Under the pieces are notes generated by a model. The model worked only from the letters and a program-made list of their open reading frames with translations, was not told the DNA's origin and searched no databases. A stretch of 64,000 nt of DNA from Cymbidium sinense (taxonomy: Eukaryota; Streptophyta; Magnoliopsida; Asparagales; Orchidaceae), in contig CM038214.1 of the NCBI GenBank assembly GCA_021442155.1, forward strand, positions 27,466,450-27,530,449, written 5' to 3'. This document shows positions 47,873-59,480 of this stretch, in pieces (positions within the stretch are counted from its first letter, which is position 1; the number at the start of each line of letters is the position of its first letter). Both the position numbers and the translations under genes were made by a program.

Positions 47873-47912
47873 CTAAAGCCTAAAGCCTAAAGCCTAAAGC
47901 CTAAAGCCTAAA
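47873..47912. repeat. Homogenised GCCTAAA variant heptamer run
   Basis: Five to six consecutive GCCTAAA units (TTTAGGC on the other strand) inside CCCTAAA-type DNA. Confidence 0.92.
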
Positions 47913-49674
47913 TCCTATGTCTTAAAAACCTAAAAACATAAACCTAAACTAAATAAAACCTAAAACTAAAATAAATAAATAAACTTAATAAAAAATAAAA
48001 AATAAATAAATCAAAACTTAAACTAAAACTTAAACTAAAAAATAAAAAATAAACTAAAATAAAATAAATAAAAAACATAAACTAAACTAAAAAATAATAA
48101 ACTTAAATAAAATATAAACTAAAAATAAAATAAACTTAGAATAAAATAAAATAAAAACTAAATAAAAACCTAAACATAAAAATAAACTTAAATGAAAGCC
48201 TAAAAATAAATATAAAATTAAAATGAATCTAAAATAAAACAAATAAAAACTTAAACTAAACTAAAAATAAATAAAATAAACCTTAAAAAACACCTAAAAT
48301 AAAATAAAATAAAAACTAAATAAAAACCTAAAGCTAAAAAATAATCCTAAAAATAAAACTTAAAAATAAATAAAAAATAAAACCTAAACCCTAAACTAAA
48401 AAAAAACCTAAACCTAAAATAAACAAAATAAAATAAACCTAAACCTATACTAAGATAAACTAAATTAAAATAAATAAAACCCAAACTTAAACCTAAAGAA
48501 ATCTAAACCTAAACCCTAAACTAAATAAAATAAAATAAATTAAATGTAAACTAAACATGAACTAAAAAATAAAACCTGAAAATAAACCTAAAATAAACAT
48601 CTAAAACCTAAACCTAAACCTAAAAATAAAAAATTAATCCTAAACCTAAAAAATAAAATAAAAATAAAATTAAACTAAAAAATAAACATAAACCTAAACA
48701 TAAACCTAAAAATTAAACTAAAATAAAAAACCTAAACTAAAATAAATAAACCTAAAATAAAAAACTAAACTAAATATAAATAAAAATAAACCTAAATAAA
48801 AATATTAAAAAAACTATGATAAAGAAAAAATAAATTAAATAAACCTAAACATATCAGTTTATTTAAATTTTTTTTACAAAAACCCTAAACCTAAAACTAA
48901 CCCTAAACCTTAAACCCTAAAGCCTAAACACGAAACCCTAAACCTTAAACTCTTAACTAACCGTAAACCATAAAACTAACCCTAAATCCTAAGCACTAAA
49001 CCTACAACCCTAAACCCTAAAAAACCCTAAACCTTAAATCCTAAACCCTAACTCAAAACCTTAACCCTAAACCCTAACCCTAAACCTTAAACCCTAAATA
49101 AAATAATCCTAAAATAAAATAAATTTAAAACTAAATATAAAATTAAAGTTAATAATAAACCTAAAAATAAATAAAAAATAAAACCTAAACTAAAAATAAA
49201 CTAAACTTAAAATAAAAATAAAATAAACCTAAACCTACACAAAAATAAATGAAACCAAAGCCTAAACCTAAAATAAACTAAACCTAAACAAAATAAAATA
49301 AAATAAAAACTAGCAGACTTAAACTAAAAAATAAATAAACTAAAATAAAACCAAAACTAATTCTAAGAGAATAAAATAAAATTAAAATAAATCCTAAAAA
49401 TAAAATAAAATTCAAACCTAAAATAAAATAAAATAAAATAAACTAAAAATAAACATAAACCTAAAAAAAAAATAAAATAAAACCTAAACCTAAAATAAAT
49501 AAACCTAAATAAATAGACTAAACTAAATAAAATAAAATAAATAAAACTAAAATAAATAAATAAAATAAAATAAACTAAATAAAATAAACTAAACCTCTGG
49601 TTTTAATAAATATAAAAAAAGAAAAACAAATAGGCTAAATCTTAATCTCCCACTAACCTAGGCCTAAACCTGAG

Positions 49675-49925
49675 CCTTCAAAGGCTCAAGCCCTTACTAG
49701 TTCCTAAGCCTGACCTAGCCCTGGAGCCACTGGCTGGCCATGACTGGCATCCCAGGCCTGGGCCACTGAGTACTGGAATCTGAGCCCTGGGCTGGGCCCT
49801 GGGCCCTGGGCCATGGGTCACTGAGCCTGAGGTAGGCCTTGACCTGGGCCCTGGGCCACTGGCCCAGGCCCTGAGCCCCAGACTGTCAAATCTGAGATCA
49901 CGAGCACAAACCCAGGCCACTGGGC
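49675..49925. repeat. GC-rich CCCTGGG island in the CCCTAAA array
   Basis: About 250 bp at roughly 60% GC inside DNA that is over 70% AT. It is built of CCCTGGG, CTGGGCCA and CCTGAGCC. The heptamer CCCTGGG is CCCTAAA with AAA changed to GGG, and the register with surrounding heptamers supports a telomere-repeat origin. A smaller CACCCTGGGCCCTGAGCC patch lies at 50,766-50,783. The minus-strand ORF 49,678-49,920 is repeat translation, not a gene. It may be a sequencing artefact (see findings). Confidence 0.8.
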
Positions 49926-50883
49926 CACGTCCACAACCTAACTAACTTAAAGCCAAATGAAAAAAGAAATGATAAACCCTAGGCCACAAAATAAATAATA
50001 AAGTAGTAATGATAATGATAAATAGAAATAATAATAATAATATAAAATAAAATAAACTTAAAAGTAAAATATAATATAAAAATAAAAATTAACTAAAATA
50101 AAATAAATAAAAATTGAAATAAACTAAAAAAATAAAAACTAAAAATAGAATATACCTAAAATAAAATAAAACTAAATAAAAATAAAAAAATAAAAAAAAT
50201 AAATAAAATAAAATAAACCTTAAATAAAAATAAAAACCAACAAAATAAAAAATAAAATAAACAAAATAAAATAAACATAAACCTAAACTAAAATAAATTA
50301 AACCTAAAATAAACTAAACTAATCCTAAAGCTAAAACTAAACAATTTACTAAAATAAACCTAAACTAAATTAAAATAAAACTAAAATAAACTTTAAAAAA
50401 ACCTACTAAAAAATAAAATAAAACCTAAACATGAAAAAAATAAAAATAAAACATAAACTCAAAAAAATAAAATAAAATAAAACTCAATTAAAATTAAACT
50501 ATAAAAAAAATAAAATAAAAAACTAAACTAAAATAAAAAATAAATAAACTAAATAATAAAATAAAATACTAAATAAATGAAAATAAACTCAAATAAATAA
50601 AATATAAATATAAATCTAAACCTCGGTTTTTTTAATTTAAAAGCCCTACCCTAAATCTTAAACCCTAAACCCTAAACCCACATACACAACCTCACCCTAC
50701 TCTGCACCCTCCTGATCTAAACCCTGACCCTACTGACACCCCTCTACCCCCCACACCATATCACCACCCTGGGCCCTGAGCCACAACCTAAACTTAACTC
50801 TAAACCCACTCCCTGACCCTCCCTCCACAACCCTAAACCTCCCTACTCCACCCCTAAACCCTACTAACCTAAACCTTAAACCC

Positions 50884-51345
50884 TGAATGGGAAGACACGA
50901 ACATCTCACCATGGTCTAGATGCGGTGGAGGTGAAGGTGGAGGCAGCGGTTATCATAATGGTGGTTGGCAATCTCAAGGTGTTATTGGATATGGAGGTGG
51001 TGGTCAGAGCAGTGGTGGTTATGGAGGAGAAAGAAGCGATGGAGGTTACAACCATGGTAATGGTGGAGGGAGAGATTGGGGATATGATGGCGGATCCCTC
51101 TACTCGATAGGCAGGGCTAATTTTGATGGGAACTGGAGAAATTGAAGAACGATTGATCTGATCTGCTACTTATGGAACTATGTCTTTATAGTAGAGATGG
51201 TTCTACTTATATTGGGTTTTTGATTTACTGATATGGTTGCTCATTTTTTATCTATGTCCTCGCTTGTGTCTTAGAAAACTTGGGGTCTTTGGTTCATTAA
51301 ATTTAAAATAAGAAATGTTGAATTTGAATTTATTCTTTGTTAAAA
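50884..51345 (+). pseudogene. GRP 3'-end fragment 4, internally deleted
   Basis: It starts GAATGGGAAGACACGAACAT: part of the NGQDLDGRNITVNEAQSRS stretch is missing, then VEVKVEAAVI-type out-of-frame translation of the Gly-rich tail, and in the GRP frame GGGGEGGGSGYHNGG, GYNHGNGGGRDWGYDGGS and DGNWRN-stop. A full-length UTR relic follows to about 51,345. The C-terminal DGNWRN is the usual end of plant GRPs of this type. Confidence 0.83.
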
Positions 51346-51665
51346 AAACTTAAACCACCTAAATCCTAAACACTAACCCTAAACCCTAAACTAAAACTTA
51401 AACCCTAAACTCCCTAAACCTAAACCCTCCAAATCCTAAACTAAAACCTACCACTAAACTTCTAAACCTCCAAACCTAAACTACACCCTCTACACCTAAA
51501 CCCTCCACACCCTACTACCCTAAATCCTAAACCCTAAACCCTCTTAAATCCTACAACCCACTAAACTCCCACCTCTACCCACACTGACCCTAAACCCCAC
51601 CTAAACTCCTAAACCCTCTCACCCTAAACCCCCCTTCTAAACCTAAAACCTAAACTAAACCTATA

Positions 51666-53270
51666 CCTTAAATAAAGATGTCATTAGAATAGAGAATGAA
51701 CTAATCCTAACATAGTTATGGTGCTAAAGAAAATACATTCAAGAGACTTTCCCTTGACTATTAGAGATTTGAATACTCTAAACCCTAACCCTAAATCATA
51801 TTATAATACCATGTATTATAGTATAGTGTAGCATCATATATTTGAGCATGTAGTGATGTGTTTTTAGATGTTATAAGATGTTTTAAAATGTTTTAGTATA
51901 TTTTGGTATTGTTCCCTATAGTTTATATTAATATAAATCATAAAAATATTGATTTAATAAATCAGATGATGAAATTTGTTAAATTTGAAGTGGGAATTAG
52001 TTGTAGTACCAAAGGTGTGCCACTTATCTATAAAAGTAAGATTTTATGTTCAAAATAAATATTATATGTTGTAGCATAGTATAACATCATATATCATAAT
52101 ATTGTTCTATGCATTTTAAATTCTTTTAGTATTTTACAATCATGCATACACTAGCATTATTTATAAAATGTTGATTTAGACTTTAAAATGGTGGAATTTG
52201 GCCAAATTCATAATAGGTAGAGCATGGCATCATAATATATTATTTTAAATTAAAATATGTAAGTGATATGACTAAAATATAGAGTTTTTTATTATTTGAC
52301 TAATTTTATGATTTTTTATCTTAAGCAATCCCTTGTGTGTGATATGAATATATAATATAATAATAATATGTTATAGTGTATTATAATATAGGATGCCATA
52401 ACATAGTGTAGCATCATGCATTATAGCATACTATTGTGTATTACTACTTATTGTTTAGCATATTTTAGTTTGTTATAGTATGATATAGTAGAGTTTGTAC
52501 TTGTATTATTCATAAAAATACTAATTTATAGGTTGAGATGATGGGATTTGGCCAAATTTAAGGTAAGCTTTAGGGAACATCATTGGGGGTGTGCTATGGT
52601 GTGTCATTTAATCAAAAGAATGGAATTTTGCATCCAAAATAAATATTCATTTTCAACCAAATTTTATAAATTTTTTTCTTAAAGTGATTCATTTTAAGGT
52701 GTAATGTAAGATAATATATTATATGAAAGCATATTAAAATATAATGTACATAACAATATAACTTCACATATATAAATGTGGTGATGTGTTACTAAATGTT
52801 ATTGTATAGTTTAGAATGTTTTACTTTTGTTAAATACATTGGGTCAAAACTCACAAAAATGTTAATTTTGAAGGTTAAGATGGCAGAATTTGGACAAATT
52901 CATCACACACACTAAGAAACAACACCAAAATTATGCTACTTTGTACCATTTCTAATAGAAAATAAATAATTTTACATCCAAAATGAACATTATCATATTT
53001 TGAGAAAATTTTGTTATTTGTTACTTTTTATGATTCTAATGAGGTGTAATGTTGGAAAATATATATATTATAGCAAATTATAATATAACATCATATATTA
53101 TAGTATAATATAGTGTGTTAATTCACACTATAATATGTTTAGCGTGATATTGTAGTTAGTTTGAGCTTGCACCATCACAAATCATAAAATGGTTATTATA
53201 ATGTTAAGATGATGTAATTTGAAGGAATACATTGTTAGGCATTTTGGTGAAGTATTAAAGGTGCATAAGA
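51666..53270 (+). repeat. AT-rich satellite flanking the telomere-like array (right copy)
   Basis: Diverged tandem units marked by GATGATGGAATTTGGCCAAATT-like motifs near 51,961, 52,185, 52,533, 52,874 and 53,203 (spacing about 225, then about 330-345 bp). Other shared blocks are GTGTGCCAC/GTGTGCTA, CCAAAATAAATATT and ATATATTATAG. The outer-array part, 51,666-52,350, is a near-identical inverted copy of 36,170-36,935. It differs by an extra 13 bp of telomere-type GTTAGGGTTTAGA at about 51,776-51,800 (reverse strand). Confidence 0.82.
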
Positions 53271-55882
53271 TAAGAAATAAGATTTGATGAGCATTTCATG
53301 TCAAGGACATGGAGGAGATCCTAGGGATCACACATGCATTGGACATGACATGTGAGGGGTCTTTATCGAGGGCATAAAAGAAGAAAATCTGCTAAGGATA
53401 AAGTTTGAATTTGATTTGATTATAGGATTATGGAAAGAAGATCTGTTGGGGATAAGAATCTATAATCCACCATGGATTAAGATCAAATTAACTTTAATTT
53501 GTTTTATTTTAATTGATGTGGAGGCACATCTACTAGGGCTCGAGTCTGCTGGGGATCGAGTATATGAATCTTTCACTAGAGAAGCAGGTTTGGGCTATCA
53601 TGATTAGGATTTGAGTTTGATTTCATAGATTTTTTTAGGATGTATCTGCTAGGAATAAGAGTTTGGTTGGATTTCTTTGACTTAGACTCTTGGGGTTAAT
53701 TTGGCTCCACTAGGAAGGTTGGTTTTGAATTTGATTTATTTGCTTGACTTGTTTATATATGATTTGGGGCTCCACTAGGGAGAAGGGTATGATTTAATTC
53801 CACTGGGAAAAATTAGATCAGATTTAATTTAATTTGAGTTAATGTATGGATCATGTCAGTGTGTGATGAATCCATTGAGAAGAGGCTATATCAGACTTGA
53901 CCTACCATAAGTTTACAAATCCAATGGGATAGTCTACCAGCTGTGAGGTAGAGCTAGCCAACCTAAGGGGTTGCCTTTTGATATGCAACGACTGTGCTAG
54001 AAAGAAGGCATAGTGAACTTACATCTCCTAAAATGATGAACAACGCTGGGGTGACCTATTGGATGCACAATAAATCTCACCTGACATAGGGTGATTACTG
54101 AGTGAATGTTGCTGAGGACTTATGTAAACTCAAAAGTACTCAGGATTAATTTTATCTTAATTTCATGTGATTTGGTATGATTTGTTTGGTTTAGTTTGAT
54201 TTCGAATTGAGGGCATATCTGCTGGGGATGTGAGCTTGGTCAAATTTAATAGAGTTAATTTATGGACCAAGTCAGTGTGTGATGGACCCACTGAGAAGGG
54301 GCTATATCAGACTTTCCCTATCTCAAATTTACAAATCCAAAGGGATAGTCTACTGGCCGTGGGGTAGAGCTAGCAAACCTAAGAGGTTGTCTTTGCCTGT
54401 GCAATGACTATGCTAGGAAGAAGCATATTAGACTTACATCTTCTAAAGTAGGGAACAACCCCTGGAGTGACCTATTGGCAGCATAACAAATAGAACCTGA
54501 CTTAGGGGAGACTACTGAGTGAATGTCGCTGAGGACTTACATCAACTCAAGAGTAATTAGGCGATTCTTATATGGAGTTTTGCTAACACTGCCCTAAAGA
54601 TAGGATGCCTGCTTGGGAAACTATACCGCTAGGGCTGTCCTCCTAATCCATAAGTGAATATATATTTTTTTATATATTTGTGTGCACCCTATTAGTGTGC
54701 GAGGGACCACACTGAGAAAGGGCTATGTTTATCTTGACCTATCTTTGATTTACTAGACTAAGAGAGAATCTGCACATCCACAAGATGGATTCTCCAAACA
54801 CAAGGGTGATTATAAGGAAAGGGGAACTGTCCAATCTAATAGTAACCTGGGTAGTGTCTAAATAAGGCCGCAAAGGATGTAATCCAGATATAGTGTCCAT
54901 AAGGGAGGTGCTGCTATGGGCATTATCCTAAGCCCTAGAAAAGAAAACCTATAGGTGTACAGTGGCCAACTCAAGGAGAAAACATAGCAGACTTACATCT
55001 GACATGAGTGATGTATCCTAAGGTGTGAGAACCAACCAACCTAAGATGTATTCGTCAGCATGAGTGGTGTATCCATTAGCATAGTGAGAACCAACCAACC
55101 TAAGGTGCCCATAGGTGTGCAATAATCAATTTGGAAAGTAAGTGTGTAGCCTTACAATTTTTCAAGCAGAATTGAACATCGAGATAGTCTATCATCGAGA
55201 TAGATGCTATTTGACCTAGAGTGACTACTAAGTGGAGCCCCGTGAAGGATTGGACCCAGACTTGAAGTAGTCAGGAGGGAAGGAGCTGTAATGGTACTTA
55301 TCCTAAATCTCAAATATACTCGACCTAGTCAGTGCATGAAAGCTAATCCAAGAAAAAAGTGTAGTAGACTCACATTCTCTTAAACGAAGCCAACATGAAA
55401 TAGCTTACTGGCCACGTAGTAAGGCCTACCAAACTAACAAGGCGCTCATTGGAGTGCAATGGTAAAGTAAAGAAGAAAATTGTAGCAAGCTTACATCCTC
55501 CAAAGTAAGAAGACCATTAGGGTGACACACTGCTGGTAGCATGTCACCACCTAAAGCTCGAAAGTGATCATGGGGTGTTATCTCAACTCAAAGTAGCCTG
55601 ATACAAAAGATATTTGTTTATTTTATATGTTTATGTGTAGTTTGTGTTTATGTTGTGTTGATGAAGGATAGGATGCCACTCGAGTTCATTACACCTACCT
55701 TAAACACATCATTGAGGATTCAAAAATAAAAATACTTTTAATATGGAAGAGATTAAATTTGAAATGGAATTTTCACTGATGATAATTATTTTCAAACATG
55801 ATTTATAATATTTCCTTAAGTAGATCCCGTTGACTGGAAGCATTGGGCACTCTCCCTTATGATTAATAAGCTGATAATATCC
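53271..55882 (-). repeat. Tandem repeats in the presumed 3' UTR of the minus-strand gypsy element
   Basis: Downstream (minus strand) of the integrase end there is no coding sequence. Two clear 410-bp units at about 53,830-54,135 and 54,243-54,550 share GTCAGTGTGTGATG, GAGAAG.GGCTATATCAGACT, GGGATAGTCTACTGGCC and TGAGTGAATGT.GCTGAGGACTTA. More diverged or partial units continue near 54,680, 54,930, 55,120, 55,350 and 55,480 with GACTTACATC and AACCAACCTAAG motifs. Tat-lineage plant retrotransposons often carry such tandem repeats between integrase and 3' LTR. No LTR boundary was identified. Confidence 0.7.
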
Positions 55883-58800
55883 TCATTGGTAGGCCTTCTC
55901 TATGGAAAATGGGTCTTCCCAAGTGGGTTCAAACTTGCCTCCCAGCTTATGATGGGCAACAATCAGTCTCCTCAGAACTAAAATAAGCTTTCCTACTTGA
56001 AAAGATTTAGGATGGACCAACTTGTGAGCTAGAATCATTTTAGATTTGTACAACTCGAGATTTTTGCATGCTCGTAGGCATCTCTCCTCCAATATTTTGA
56101 TCTCTTCTAACCATAACTTTATGTTCTGCTCTATTGTGATCTTGCTACCCCCCAACTATCCTTAGTAATGGGAGTGGGAATTTTAATGGTAGAATGGCTT
56201 CATATCCGTACACTAAAGAAAAAGGAGTAGAATGAGTTGGAGTTCTGTATGTGGTGCAGTAGGCCCACAGGGTTTCAACTAACTACTGATGCCACTATCA
56301 CTTATTGTTGATGAGTATTTTCTTTAGTATTTGGATGAGAGTTTTATTGAAGGCTTCTACTAAGCTATTTTCCCTTGAGTAGTTGATGGTAGAATATCTC
56401 CAATCTATGCTGTGACTCTGGGAAAATTTGTTGATCTCGGTGCTCTTGAATGCAGTAGCATTATCAAATATAATTTCTTGAGGCACTCTAAACCTATATA
56501 TGATATGGTTTATAAAAATGTGGAGCACATGCTGAGCTGTGACCTCTTTGAGTGGAATCGCCTTCGCCCATTTGGAAGAGAGTAGTCAGTAGCAGCTAAG
56601 ATGAATTGATAACCCCTGGAAGAAGGAGAATCAATCAGACCCACTATGTCAATACCTCAACACTCTAATGGCTATGAGGCCAATGTAGGATGTAGAATGT
56701 TGGGCAGTTGGAGTAGGACCACCACATGTATTTGACATTGGTGGCATCACCTAGCCATATCCATGCAATCTTTGATCATCGACGGCCAGTAGTATCCTAG
56801 TCTCTTCATCTTGGCTTTCATCTTCAGACCAAATTGGTTGGCTCCACATAATCTTGAGTATACCTCGAATGATCTAAAGCTTCATTTGTATAAACAACAT
56901 AACCACATATGATTGAAAGATCATCGATACAAGGCACCATCCACAAGAGTGAAAGTGCTCTACTTCATCTAATGGGCTTGGGACTTCTCTTGAGATAGTT
57001 TTATTTAGGTAATCCATGAATGGTTGCCCAATCTAACACCTCATCCTTCTTGGCAATGGAAACCTCCCCTTCAAGAGAGTACTTTTTGATGAGTTCAATA
57101 TCAATAATGGATAAGACTTTATCTATTTTAGACCTTTATTGATATGGACTCATCCTTCGAACATGGCAACTCCTTAGCAAGCTTGGCTAAAGCATATGCT
57201 ACGATAATCTCTCCTTAAGGAATCTTATAAATTGTAACCTCTAGCATTTGGGCCAACAACTCTATGGTGTTACTTGTGGTAGTGATGGAGCTTGGGCTTT
57301 ATAACCTTATAAGACCCAACTATTTGGTTGATAACTAGGCTAAAATCCCTGAAGATGTTGATGTACTGGATCCTTAGAGTAACAACTAACTCCAGATTGG
57401 AAATCAGAGCCACATATTCAGCTTTGTTGTTGGTATAAGGATTGGATAGATGATATGAGAATCTCATCACATCGCAGTTTGAAGTTAAGAGGACTATTCC
57501 TATCTCTGCCTTTCCTAGAATAGTAGATTATGGTTCTTCTCCTCTTTGAGAGGAAGTTGCACCATCAAAGTACATCTCCCAGTGGTGAATGCTAGTATCC
57601 CCTAAGTTCATGATTTGTTCATCAGGGAGATCATCACTAAGCAGAGAGTTAGTAGGAAGTGGGTGTGCTGCTAAAAAATCTGCTAGTGCTTAACCTTTCA
57701 CCGCATGGAGGGGTACAAAGGTAATGTCAAACTACAAGAGGATCATGGAATGTCATTTCAACCATCAAGATAGTGTCAATTGTGTAATGAGATATTATAG
57801 TGGGTTGATCCTAGAGATTAAGTTCACCTTATGAGGAAGCATGTAGTGCTATAGCTTTGGGATGCAAAGATTAAAGCTAAGCAATGCTTCTCAATGGGTT
57901 GATAATTAACCTCAACAGGGATTAGATTATGATTGAGGTAGTAGAGTGCATTTTCCATCCCTTCATCATTGCTTTGGGCCAACAATGCACCAAGGGAGTC
58001 ATTTAACACAGTAGTGTAAAGTATGAGCAGCTTGCTTGGGATAGGGACTGCTACAACTGTCGATGTCATCAAGTAATGCTAGATGTTTTTGAAGGCATGC
58101 TCACACTTGTCATCACACTTGAACTTGGCATCCTTTTTGATAAGTTCAGAGAATGGCTGACATCTTCCCAATAGGTTGGATATAAAGCATCTTAGATATG
58201 CCAACTGCCCTTGGAATGATCTGAGTTGAGTTAAAATTTTAGGGGGTGGCATTTCTTGTATCACCTTGATCTTCTCCAGATCAATTTTGATTCCCTGGTC
58301 CTAGACAACAAACTCAAGGAATCTCCCTAAAGCTACTTTGAATGCACACTTTAGGGGGTTCATTTTGAGGTTAAATTATCTTACTGTTCAAAAAATACTC
58401 TTAAGTCAAAGAGATGGTCTTCCTTTTCTCTACTTTCGATGATCGACATGATGATGAAAGAATGAGTTTGTCAAATATTTGAGTCATAGCCTGTTGGTAT
58501 ATAGCATCAGGATTTTTAGGGATGAAATGCATGACTTTATAGTGATAGATTCTAATCGGGGTTCTAAAGCAGTATTTCTTTCATCTATAGGAACCATCTT
58601 TATTTAGTTATATCCATATGAGCCATCCATGAAAGAGAAGACTACATGAGATGAGGCAATGTCCACCATATGTGACTTTGGTAGAGTAAATTCATCTTTT
58701 GGACATGTCTTATTTAAATCCCTAAAATTGATGCATAAGTGAATTTGGCCATTCTTTTCTTAATTAGGATGACGCTGCCTAACTAGGTATGATATTTTTC

Positions 58801-59250
58801 TTCACTGATGAAGCCAGCATCGATCAATTTCTTGACTCCATAAATGACCTATTATTCTATGTCTAATCGCATGCATTTAGGAGCTTGCTTGATAGGGTTA
58901 GCAATAGGCTCTATTGCTAGTTTATGGAATGCTATGTCAGGAGCCAATCCATGCATCTCTTCATAACTCCATGGAAAGTGGTCCTTAAGCTCAATCAATA
59001 GCCTAACTAAGTCATTGGCTTCAATTTCATTCAATAAAGAACTGATGTATGGATCCTCTTCAGTTCCTAAGTTGATTTCCTTGAGCTCGTCAATGGTTTA
59101 CTTGATCTCTTCTTTGAACTCTGGTGATGCATCTTTGACATCAAAATCATCTAGATCATTTGAAGTTTCTAAGCACAACTCCTCATATAAGTTAATGTGA
59201 TTTGAAAAGAACCTATCAATTCCAAATGAATGGTGATGATTAAGCAGTAA
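55883..59250 (-). pseudogene. Ty3/gypsy (Tat-like) pol remnant with dual RNase H
   Basis: Minus-strand polyprotein, domains in order. Start of RT at 59,034-58,852 (LKDHFPWSYEEMHGLAPDIA, KLAIEPIANPIKQ). RT core in broken frames (58,620-58,400: KKYCFRTPI, YHYKVMHFIPKNPDAIYQQA; note that no intact YxDD was seen). Connection at 58,264-58,079 (PPKILTQLRSFQGQLAYLRC). First RNase H at 58,072-57,824 (LGALLAQSNDEGMENALYYL, EKHCLALIFA). Second, aRNH-type RNase H at 57,470-57,270 (NPYTNNKAEYVALISNLEL, SLVINQIVGSY). Integrase zinc finger about 56,830-56,720 (GYYWPSM, CHQCQIH), core at 56,650-56,298 (DNATAFKS, DWRYSTINYSRENSLVEAFN). C-terminal part at 56,155-55,883 (HPKSFQVGKLILVLRR, KFEPTWEDPF). Two RNase H domains point to the Tat lineage. 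Multiple stops make it inactive. It is less decayed than the remnants in region 1. Confidence 0.9.
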
Positions 59251-59480
59251 TCATCATCATCGACTGGACCCACTATACCGAATCTTAGTCTTGGTCTTGA
59301 TTAAGAGCTTTTGCATTTGTTCTTACATATTCTTTCGAAGTAGTCTCACCTATGTTTTGACCAAGTATGTGGGATTAACCCTTTCTTTCTTAAAATATGA
59401 ACATAAGGCAAGTATCAATCAAAAGGTGATTCAATTAAATCTTTATATGAATCATCCTCATTCTACATCAACTTCTTTAT
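59251..59480. other. Boundary between gypsy remnant and third telomere-like block
   Basis: No protease, gag or LTR was recognised upstream of RT. The short plus-strand ORF 59,291-59,494 has no family resemblance. The change to TTTAGG-type repeats at about 59,485 is abrupt, so the element appears truncated here. Confidence 0.45.

Larger units (their letters stand above)
40661..51665 (-). repeat. Telomere-like array, CCCTAAA polarity (block 2)
   Basis: This is the complement-polarity array, about 11 kb: CCCTAAA heptamers plus A-rich stretches (CCTAAACCTAAA, AAATAAAATAAA). Signature units occur near 41,670, 42,430, 44,120, 46,205, 46,925, 47,500, 48,850, 49,590 and 50,620, with gaps of roughly 575-760 bp or multiples. 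Three GRP fragments lie on the plus strand (42,703; 46,475; 50,884). The longest perfect heptamer runs are about 44,285-44,330. Local variants include a GCCTAAA run (47,873-47,912), a 66-bp tandem duplication (45,000-45,130) and a CCCTGGG-rich GC island (49,675-49,925). Confidence 0.93.

Noticed and set aside
49678..49920. 80-codon Pro/Gly/Arg-rich ORF
   Set aside because: Translation of the CCCTGGG repeat island, with no start context or homologous frame elsewhere.
53830..54550. CRISPR-like or phage-type repeat array
   Set aside because: The repeats are 410-bp adjacent tandem units without unique spacers, in plant DNA, beside a gypsy element.
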